From assembly GCA_030596265.1 (NCBI GenBank), contig JAUVKM010000138.1, positions 1 through 6,185 on the forward strand: a stretch of DNA of 6,185 bases. The letters run 5' to 3'. Position 1 is the first letter of the stretch. The number at the start of each line of letters is the position of its first letter. The stretch is from Candidatus Cloacimonadota bacterium (lineage in GTDB: Bacteria; Cloacimonadota; Cloacimonadia; Cloacimonadales; TCS61). The notes beneath the pieces were generated by a model. That model had not been told where the DNA came from. It saw only the letters and a list, made by a program, of their open reading frames with translations, and searched no databases. The translations under genes were made by a program, and so were the position numbers. Positions 1-4,967 of this stretch are shown here, in pieces.

Positions 1-414
1 AAATTCACTCAGAAATACATTTCAGTTAGTCCATTGCTCTCTCCCCGGTTGTGTTTGGGTATAATCACAGCCAGGTATAATAAAGACCAACATTGGATTG
101 AATATAAATATTATGTCCATGGATTTCATTCAACGGCATTAAAAACGTATGGAGCCGCTGTAACCTACAACTATTTTTGGAGCGGAACACGGAAAGGTTA
201 CTTCACTCAACTTACAGCAGGAATTGATTATGTGTACTTCACCGGATTTAGCTTTAGTCCTGCATCAGGAGGAGGAAGAGAAGGTTTTGGTCCAAGTTTG
301 TCTTCAGGATTTGGTTATAGTTTTCAATTGGGAAATGAATCATATTTAAGATTAAATATGGATATCGGTATCAAATGGTTTCTTAGTAATATTTATTTGT
401 CTTATGTGTGGTAA
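1..414 (+). CDS. C-terminal part of a probable outer-membrane beta-barrel protein (5' end outside window)
   Basis: Frame 1 is open from the first base to the TAA at 412-414, giving 137 residues of a gene that starts before the window. A TTG at 34-36 is only an internal leucine, so it should not be taken as a start. The sequence is rich in Tyr, Phe, Trp, Gly and Ser, with short stretches of alternating polar and hydrophobic residues separated by Gly/Asn/Ser turns (for example the GGGREGFG turn near residue 90). It ends in LSYVW, a terminal aromatic residue typical of the barrel-assembly signal of outer-membrane proteins. I infer a barrel in the outer membrane but recognise no specific family, and transport, enzymatic or structural roles are all open. 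The stop is 3 nt before the lpxK start, so the two are very likely co-transcribed and perhaps translationally coupled. Confidence 0.7.
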   Translation, partial: KFTQKYISVSPLLSPRLCLGIITARYNKDQHWIEYKYYVHGFHSTALKTYGAAVTYNYFWSGTRKGYFTQLTAGIDYVYFTGFSFSPASGGGREGFGPSLSSGFGYSFQLGNESYLRLNMDIGIKWFLSNIYLSYVW

Positions 415-417
415 AAT

Positions 418-1419
418 ATGCAAAATTTAATAGAAAAAAATCTTTATAAAAAATCGTTGCTTTCTTACTTACTTTTGCCGTTATCAGTTATCTATTCTGT
501 TGTAATACTCCTTCGCAGAAAGTTACATTCCAGAAGGTTTAAATCAAGTTGTAAAATAATCAGTGTGGGGAACATCGTGAGTGGTGGCAGTGGTAAAACT
601 CCGGTAACTATTTTTCTGGCAAAATATTTGCAAAAGCAAGGTAAAAATGTAGCAGTTTCACATCGAGGGTACAAAGGGAAATTTGAAAACGAGAACAAGC
701 TTATCTCTGATGAGAATGAAGTTAATAGTTTTGCCAAAGATGCCGGAGACGAGACTTTCCTACTGGCTACAAAACTTGCTGGAATTCCCGTGATTGCTGG
801 TAGAGATCGTAAAAGATCAATTCAAATTCTGGAAGAAAAATATCCTGATCTGGAATACATTATTCTTGATGATTCATTCCAGCATCTCAAGGTTCAACAC
901 GATCTTGATTTTGTTGTTTTCAATGCCATCGGTGGAATTGGTAATGGTTTTGTACTGCCATCCGGGATTTTACGTGAACCGCTTTCTGCACTTAGATATT
1001 CTGACTATATTGTATTTAATGGGAAAGGAGAAATTCCAGTTCAAATCCAGAAATTTAATAAACCGATTTTAAAAGGTAAATACCATATTAAATGTTTTAC
1101 AGATATAAATAGAAAAGAAATAAAACCAACAGGAAAACTGGCTTTATTATCGGGAATCGGATTACCAAAATCATTTGAAAATACTATCCTCAAAGCCGGA
1201 TTACATTTTGAAAAGCATTTCTGTTTTCCAGATCACTACGATTTCAAAAATGAAGAAATTATTAAACAGATCTCGGGAGAGGTGAAACGGGAAAAGATAG
1301 ATTTTCTTTTAACGACTGAAAAGGATTTTGCCAAATTGCAATTCATTAAGCACGATTTACCATTAGTAATTGTTGAAGTAGAATTTGTGTTGGAGAATTT
1401 GGAAGAGCTGAATTTGTAG
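418..1419 (+). CDS. lpxK: Tetraacyldisaccharide 4'-kinase (lipid A 4'-kinase)
   Basis: LpxK phosphorylates the 4' position of the tetraacyl-disaccharide-1-phosphate lipid A precursor with ATP, giving lipid IVA at the inner face of the cytoplasmic membrane. The 333 aa length is normal for the family. A hydrophobic N-terminal helix (about residues 13-32, then RRK) fits the membrane anchor. The P-loop is at residues 51-62 (GNIVSGGSGKTP). It is followed by the RGYKG motif (83-87), GDE (110-112), DDSFQH (151-156, usually DDGFQH), a LPSGILREPLS segment, a GIG stretch near 246-248, FPDH (270-273) and TTEKD (299-303). These are the family motifs in the expected order, including the acidic and histidine residues linked to catalysis. 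The start at 418 gives a full N-terminus and lies 3 nt after the preceding stop; no strong Shine-Dalgarno is visible, so coupling is plausible. The TAG stop is formed by the GTAG of the adjacent REP-like element, so the last residues may not be ancestral. Confidence 0.95.
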   Translation: MQNLIEKNLYKKSLLSYLLLPLSVIYSVVILLRRKLHSRRFKSSCKIISVGNIVSGGSGKTPVTIFLAKYLQKQGKNVAVSHRGYKGKFENENKLISDENEVNSFAKDAGDETFLLATKLAGIPVIAGRDRKRSIQILEEKYPDLEYIILDDSFQHLKVQHDLDFVVFNAIGGIGNGFVLPSGILREPLSALRYSDYIVFNGKGEIPVQIQKFNKPILKGKYHIKCFTDINRKEIKPTGKLALLSGIGLPKSFENTILKAGLHFEKHFCFPDHYDFKNEEIIKQISGEVKREKIDFLLTTEKDFAKLQFIKHDLPLVIVEVEFVLENLEELNL

Positions 1420-1474
1420 GGATGATTATCCTTAATCGTCCGAGAATGCAGTCAATTCTGTGAATTGACCCTAC
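1416..1474 (+). repeat. BIME-like composite repeat, copy A (REP hairpin plus inverted second hairpin)
   Basis: GTAG at 1416-1419 directly abuts a hairpin with arms 1420-1428 and 1433-1441 (9 bp, loop TCCT; one G-T wobble, T1423 with G1438). After a 9-nt spacer (1442-1450) comes a second, unrelated hairpin with arms 1451-1458 and 1462-1469 (8 bp, loop TGT). It is followed by one C and then CTAC at 1471-1474, which reads GTAG on the opposite strand. GTAG at the foot of a small palindrome is the hallmark of REP sequences recognised by RAYT transposases. Copy B at 1964-2022 has the same length and plan and matches at 49 of 59 positions by hand count. The element fills most of the gap between lpxK and the transposase. 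As RNA it could also stabilise or attenuate the message, but no T-run follows, so it is not a standard terminator. Confidence 0.85.
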
Positions 1475-1478
1475 AGGA
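1475..1478 (+). promoter_or_regulatory. Shine-Dalgarno of the RAYT gene, pressed against the repeat hairpin
   Basis: AGGA lies only 3 nt before the ATG at 1482 and immediately follows the CTAC of repeat copy A. The spacing is short, which suggests modest translation, and the hairpin at 1451-1469 ends 5 nt upstream. No room remains for a promoter between lpxK and this gene outside the repeat, so transcription probably reads through from the lpxK operon. Confidence 0.5.
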
Positions 1479-1481
1479 ATT

Positions 1482-1967
1482 ATGAATAAAAATAAATTAC
1501 CAAAACGTAAAAGCATTCATTTAAAGAATTTTGATTATAAAGGCAATTCCTATGTATATTATGTAACAATTTGCACATTTCAAAAGAATAATTATTTCAA
1601 AGATGAAAGATTTGCAAAGTTGATTGAGGGAGATTTGATCTACAGAAAAGATGTTTTAGAACAGATTAATTTAATTTGTTATTGTGTAATGCCTAATCAT
1701 TTGCATCTGTTATTATTGTTGTCCAAAAATTATGAGAGTGATTTATTAAATTGGGTAAAAACATTCAAACGATACACTTCTAAAATCATAAAAGAAAAGT
1801 ATGAAATAAATGACTTGTGGCAGAGAGGTTTTTATGAACATGTTTTGCGAAACAATGAATTGATTACAAAAAAAGCGATCTATATTATGGAGAATCCGAT
1901 TAGGAAAGAAATTGTAAAAGAAGTAGACGACTATCCATATTCACAAATATTCTACAATCCTTTGTAG
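1482..1967 (+). CDS. REP-associated tyrosine transposase (RAYT), Y1/IS200-like HUH family
   Basis: The 161 aa protein is a single-domain Y1 transposase of the REP-associated branch. These enzymes nick single-stranded REP DNA through a covalent phosphotyrosine link. Visible motifs are an N-terminal RKSIHLKNFDYKG segment (9-21) leading into the YYVTICTF strand (26-33), and the HUH metal site at H73-L74-H75 within MPNHLHLL (70-77). WQRGFYEHVLRN (113-124) follows, where Y118 is the likely nucleophile, and then YIMENP (134-139). All catalytic positions look intact and the length matches the family (about 150-170 aa), so it may be active. The ATG at 1482 places the family N-terminus correctly. The TAG stop (1965-1967) is part of the GTAG that opens repeat copy B. 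Close association with GTAG-footed hairpins separates it from IS605-type TnpA, which has different end structures. It is the only plainly mobile-related gene here and lies between housekeeping genes. Confidence 0.92.
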   Translation: MNKNKLPKRKSIHLKNFDYKGNSYVYYVTICTFQKNNYFKDERFAKLIEGDLIYRKDVLEQINLICYCVMPNHLHLLLLLSKNYESDLLNWVKTFKRYTSKIIKEKYEINDLWQRGFYEHVLRNNELITKKAIYIMENPIRKEIVKEVDDYPYSQIFYNPL

Positions 1968-2022
1968 GGACGATTATCCTTAATCGTCCAAATACGCGGT
2001 CAATTCGGGGAATTGACCCTTA
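1964..2022 (+). repeat. BIME-like composite repeat, copy B
   Basis: GTAG (1964-1967) abuts a perfect 9-bp hairpin (1968-1976 with 1981-1989, loop TCCT). A 9-nt spacer overlapping the next arm follows, then a perfect 9-bp hairpin (1998-2006 with 2010-2018, loop GGG). The outer foot reads CTTA (2019-2022) where copy A has CTAC, so the second tetranucleotide is decayed here. Relative to copy A, changes cluster in the spacer (5 of 9), the second loop (2 of 3) and the foot (2 of 4). The first hairpin differs by one base that turns a G-T wobble into a C-G pair. It lies between the convergent transposase and symporter genes, where hairpins in both RNA directions could help end or protect both messages. 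Confidence 0.85.
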
Positions 2023-2048
2023 GATTGTGAAAAAAAAATCAGCATAGC

Positions 2049-3506
2049 TTATCGGTCAATTCGGGGAATTGACCCTACCTTCTTTCCGAACAAACTAAAT
2101 ACTGGAACCAATACCAAAGATGCGATCATTCCCACACTACCTGCCTGCGGTACCATTCTGGCTCCCCAAACAACAAACAGAACCAGGCAAATTGATAATC
2201 CACCAACAGATCCTACAATTGCTCCCACACGTGTTACTTTCTTATTGAATAATCCCCAAATGAAAGGTCCCAGGAAAACTGAGGCAATTGCTCCCCATGA
2301 TATAGAGAGGATCGTTACGATCACAGCCGGTTTCATAAAGGCCAGCATCATAGACAGTAAAATAAAAAACACACTGCCGATTCTTACCAGCGAAGTAAGT
2401 TGTTTATCTGTCGCTTTTCTATTGATAAATCCCTTATAAATATCTTTAGTAATCGATGTACTCGAAATAAGCACCAGAGATGCCAAGGTAGACATCGAAG
2501 CTGCTAGAATAAGCAGCAAAATAACAACCGTGAGTGCTGAAGGAATAACTGTGATCAACATTTCCGGCATCAAAGCATCAAATACAGGTTTACCATTTTC
2601 AAATGCGAAAGGGTTAGATGTTGGATTCAAGAAGATTCTGGTGAGAGCACCAGTGAAATAAGCAATTCCTGCTACCAGTAATGCAAATACAGTAGAAGCA
2701 AACATTCCAATTTTTACCGATCTTTTATCTTTGATCGCATAAAACTTTTGTAATAACTGCGGCATGGCAAACGGTGCAACACTAGTAAGCATAATAAGTG
2801 ACAGCAAAGGAATAATTCCGGGAGGACCAACTGGAGCGATCAGTTTAGGGCTTATCGCCTTTAAAGCTGTAATAATATTTGGTAATCCTCCACCTTTTTG
2901 AATTGTGCTGACTAAAAGAATAACTACACCAATTGTCATGATCATACCAAATATCACATCTATCATAGCCATGGATTTATAACCGCCGAGAACCAGGTAA
3001 ATTCCTGTGAAAACACCCATGAATAAAAGCACATAAGTATAGGGCATATTAAAAGTAAATTCAAAAAGATAACTCAACCCCATAAACACAGCTGCTGTAT
3101 ATGGGATGAAAAATATAAAAATCGCAGCAGAAGTAAATATCTTCAAGAATGGACTTGCAAAACGTGCTTCCAGCAGTTCCGGCATAGTATGAACATTGTA
3201 ACGAAGAGCTTCTTCTTTTACTTTAATGCCCAGAAGATACCAAACTCCAAACACGCCGATTATTGTATTCCCCAGTGCGATCCATAAACCGGAAAGTCCG
3301 AATGCCCATCCGATCTTACCTGCAAATCCAATGAAAAGTACTGCAGAAAAATAAGCAGTTCCATAAGAAAAAGCAGTCATCCATGGACCAACATTTCCGC
3401 CACCAAGCGTAAAGTCATCAAATGATTTTGTTTTGCGGGAACCTTTTATCCCGATTGTAATAACCATTGCAGCATATAGAAAAACAGCAATATATCTAGC
3501 TATCAT
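2049..3506 (-). CDS. Sodium:solute symporter family (SSS, TC 2.A.21) transporter, substrate unknown
   Basis: This 485 aa, very hydrophobic inner-membrane protein has about 13 predicted helices by eye, and its length is usual for the SSS family, which couples Na+ entry to solute uptake. Family marks are DDFTLGGGNVGPW (30-42), HTMPELLEARF (106-116), GGYKSMAMIDVIFGMIM (174-190), PQLLQKFYAIKD (249-260) and the signature LAASMSTLAS...SITKDIYK (334-358). The Ser/Thr cluster at 338-340 corresponds to the usual sodium-site region. Substrates in the family include proline, pantothenate, sugars and acetate, and nothing here decides between them. The ATG at 3506 has GGAG 11 nt upstream (3518-3521). The last nine residues (V477-R485, VGSIPRIDR) and the approach to the stop are encoded by a REP-like hairpin, so the original C-terminus was probably altered after the KK at 475-476. 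The nearest minus-strand gene upstream is gpsA, 247 nt away, so it probably has its own promoter. Confidence 0.88.
   Translation of the reverse strand: MIARYIAVFLYAAMVITIGIKGSRKTKSFDDFTLGGGNVGPWMTAFSYGTAYFSAVLFIGFAGKIGWAFGLSGLWIALGNTIIGVFGVWYLLGIKVKEEALRYNVHTMPELLEARFASPFLKIFTSAAIFIFFIPYTAAVFMGLSYLFEFTFNMPYTYVLLFMGVFTGIYLVLGGYKSMAMIDVIFGMIMTIGVVILLVSTIQKGGGLPNIITALKAISPKLIAPVGPPGIIPLLSLIMLTSVAPFAMPQLLQKFYAIKDKRSVKIGMFASTVFALLVAGIAYFTGALTRIFLNPTSNPFAFENGKPVFDALMPEMLITVIPSALTVVILLLILAASMSTLASLVLISSTSITKDIYKGFINRKATDKQLTSLVRIGSVFFILLSMMLAFMKPAVIVTILSISWGAIASVFLGPFIWGLFNKKVTRVGAIVGSVGGLSICLVLFVVWGARMVPQAGSVGMIASLVLVPVFSLFGKKVGSIPRIDR
2053..2078 (-). repeat. Solitary inverted REP hairpin, copy C, inside the symporter 3' end
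   Basis: The arms 2054-2062 and 2066-2074 form a perfect 9-bp stem with loop GGG, followed by CTAC at 2075-2078. On the minus strand this reads GTAG followed directly by the hairpin, the canonical REP order. The 24 bases 2053-2076 are identical to 1997-2020 of copy B, so the two are recent relatives, but C keeps the intact tetranucleotide that B has lost. The first hairpin type is absent here. The element lies in frame within the symporter gene and supplies codons 477-485. Confidence 0.85.
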
Positions 3507-3575
3507 AATTTGTTATTCTCCAGAATATTATTTTATTCTTAGCATTACAAGTTATCTAATCAAATCACAAATAAA

Positions 3576-3620
3576 CTCCCCTTTAGGAGGGGAGAAAAGA
3601 AACGAAGTTTCCAGAGGGGT
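3576..3620. repeat. G/C-tract double-palindrome element
   Basis: There is an inverted repeat with arms 3576-3582 (CTCCCCT) and 3588-3594 (AGGGGAG) around a 5-nt loop. A second small palindrome, GAAAC-GAA-GTTTC, is at 3599-3611, followed by a CCAGAGGGG tract. The clustering of two stems and the G/C tracts in AT-rich DNA look like a dispersed intergenic repeat, but only one copy is in the window, so this is inference. On the minus strand it would lie in or upstream of the symporter leader. It shares no sequence with the GTAG-type repeats. Confidence 0.5.
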
Positions 3621-3690
3621 TTTGTTTATAAATGAATAAAAATAATAAAGAAAATAACTACCCTTAACATTAATGTTTATCATAACATAA

Positions 3691-3720
3691 CCCCCTTTTG
3701 TTCCCCCTTACAAAGGGGGA
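3691..3720. repeat. C-tract/G-tract palindrome downstream of gpsA
   Basis: The arms 3702-3709 (TCCCCCTT) and 3713-3720 (AAGGGGGA) form an 8-bp stem with loop ACA. An extra CCCCCTTT at 3691-3698 can pair instead with AAAGGGGG at 3712-3719, so two competing hairpins are possible. It begins 33 nt past the gpsA stop on the minus strand and could act in 3' end formation. No T-run follows in that direction, so I do not call it an intrinsic terminator. Confidence 0.5.
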
Positions 3721-3753
3721 TTTACAATGTTTTATTTTAAACGTTTATTCCAT

Positions 3754-4740
3754 TTATCCCGAAATTGAATTAAGTGTATTCATAAATTCTTTTCTTACAT
3801 CTTTCACATCTTCAAAGATGATGCGTGTAACGCAGGAGATGAGTGGAATGGAAAGATTGAATTTGGCAAGTTTGTTAATTGTTTTTGCCATGGAAACTCC
3901 TTCCACAACCATGCCTACTTCTTTCAATGCATTTTCCGTGGAATAGCCTTGTCCCAGAAGTTTACCGAATTTTCTATTTCGGCTATTCTCGGAAATACAG
4001 GTTGTAATCAAGTCACCAATTCCGGCAATACTATAAGCAGTTTTGTGATAAACACCCAGGAATTTCATGATCGTAACAAATTCATCAACACCATAAGTCA
4101 TGATAATACCAAAAATATTTGTTTTGAAGCCTAGTCCGTCAGCCATTCCAACAGCAATTGCAATTAGTCCTTTTAAAGCAGAAGCAAGTTCCACTCCCTT
4201 TATATCTCTACTGAATTCAAATTTTAAAAGATCATTTTCTAGTTTATGCTGTAATTGGAATAGTAGTGCAACATCTCGTGCTGCCAGTATTGCTTTGGCG
4301 GGTAATCCCTCGGCAAGTTCACGGGCAATTGTGGGACCTGCTAGATTAGCAAATTGAACCTTAGGCAATTTTGCCATAACGGTTTCCCAAACTGTTTTCA
4401 GGGTTGTATGTTCAACACCCTTCGATGCATTCACAACAATGAATTCTTCTATTTTATTTTCAATAAATTCATCTGTAAGATCATCTATAAAACGGGAAGG
4501 AATGGCAGTAATGACAATATCGTTCTTCTCTATTTGTCGCGAGAATTTCTTTTCAATGATTATATTTTCAGGTAATTTGATACCTGGCAGAAATTTGACT
4601 TCACGAGTTTTATTTATCTCTTGCGCTTCCTGTTCATTAATCGTCCATAAATAAACTTTATTCCTTTTTGAAAATATCATTGCCAGTGTGGTTCCCCAAT
4701 TTCCGGAACCTATTACGATTATTTTACCAAGCTCTTCCAT
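3754..4740 (-). CDS. gpsA: NAD(P)-dependent glycerol-3-phosphate dehydrogenase, divergent GpsA
   Basis: GpsA reduces dihydroxyacetone phosphate to sn-glycerol-3-phosphate, the backbone precursor of phospholipids, in the cytoplasm. The 328 aa length is normal. The N-terminal Rossmann fold starts with GSGNWGTTLA (11-20). LPGIKLPENI (51-60), NASKGVE (104-110, with the conserved Lys107), AGPTIARELAEGLP (134-147), VELASALKG (183-191, catalytic Lys190), GIGDLITTC (240-248, Asp243) and SRNRKFG (253-259) follow, then VVEGVSMAK (278-286). These identify the family clearly. It departs from the usual pattern where Lys190 is followed by Gly and not Asn, and where the usual DNTK...TRG stretch reads TNIF...TYG (207-217). 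It is therefore a divergent member that may have altered kinetics. The ATG at 4740 has GGAG 7 nt upstream (4748-4751). The M1 peptidase gene ends 227 nt upstream on the same strand. The symporter gene is 247 nt downstream, so a shared operon is possible but not supported. Confidence 0.9.
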   Translation of the reverse strand: MEELGKIIVIGSGNWGTTLAMIFSKRNKVYLWTINEQEAQEINKTREVKFLPGIKLPENIIIEKKFSRQIEKNDIVITAIPSRFIDDLTDEFIENKIEEFIVVNASKGVEHTTLKTVWETVMAKLPKVQFANLAGPTIARELAEGLPAKAILAARDVALLFQLQHKLENDLLKFEFSRDIKGVELASALKGLIAIAVGMADGLGFKTNIFGIIMTYGVDEFVTIMKFLGVYHKTAYSIAGIGDLITTCISENSRNRKFGKLLGQGYSTENALKEVGMVVEGVSMAKTINKLAKFNLSIPLISCVTRIIFEDVKDVRKEFMNTLNSISG

Positions 4741-4967
4741 AAACTTACTCCAACTAAAATTTTATAAAAACCACTCTTAGTAGTGTATATTTATCGTAAA
4801 GATTTTTTTAGATTTGGATTAGTTGTAGATTATTGAATCCTTTCAAAATTTGTACCCTTTGGAAAGATTTCTTGAATAACCATTTTTTAAGTTGGCAAAC
4901 TTTTAAAGGTTTTATTCTTCTTCTCTTTAATGAAATTGTGGTCTATGTTTAACTATAGTTTAAAATC
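4741..4967. other. Intergenic gap between the M1 peptidase gene and gpsA
   Basis: This 227-nt AT-rich gap contains no convincing gene. It holds the gpsA ribosome site (GGAG, 4748-4751, minus strand). It also has an imperfect long inverted repeat, GAATAACC at 4874-4881 against GGTTTTATTC at 4908-4917 with an inner AAGTT/AACTT pair. This could fold in the 3' UTR of the peptidase message, but it lacks a following T-run. A 10-nt palindrome AACTATAGTT is at 4951-4960. A gpsA promoter probably lies here; I see a TATACA-like string near 4780-4790 (minus strand) without a good partner. Confidence 0.5.

Larger units (their letters stand above)
1416..2022 (+). mobile_element. REPtron-like unit: RAYT transposase gene bracketed by two BIME-like repeats
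   Basis: The unit runs from the GTAG of repeat copy A to the end of copy B, with a single intact RAYT gene filling the space between. Only 7 nt separate copy A from the transposase start, and copy B begins inside the transposase stop codon. RAYTs in other bacteria are usually immobile single-copy genes flanked by the REP elements they act on, so the unit may be a domesticated source of REPs and not a transposon that moves whole. I see no target-site duplication or longer terminal inverted repeat. The boundaries are inferred from the repeats. Confidence 0.6.
3507..3753. other. Intergenic gap between gpsA and the symporter gene
   Basis: This 247-nt non-coding stretch holds two G/C-tract palindromic elements (listed separately) in otherwise very AT-rich sequence. 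The symporter ribosome site GGAG is at 3518-3521 on the minus strand. A symporter promoter should lie here, but I see only weak, badly spaced -10/-35-like strings and assign none. Confidence 0.6.

Noticed and set aside
34..36. TTG as start of the first gene
   Set aside because: The frame is open from base 1 and the upstream residues continue the barrel-like pattern; no ribosome site is visible before it.
794..1072. 92-codon open frame on the + strand inside lpxK
   Set aside because: It overlaps the conserved DDSFQH and LREPLS region of lpxK in another frame and has no family resemblance; it is a shadow.
1416..2078. CRISPR array
   Set aside because: The repeats are few, palindromic, unevenly spaced and in mixed orientation around a transposase gene; there are no regular spacers.
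3702..3720. Intrinsic terminator for gpsA
   Set aside because: The hairpin is good, but the minus strand continues with an A/G-rich tract and not a T-run.
4637..4646. TTAATCGTCC inside gpsA, matching one arm of the first REP hairpin
   Set aside because: It has no GTAG foot and no second arm, and encodes an ordinary stretch (WTIN) of the Rossmann domain; a 10-nt match is compatible with chance.
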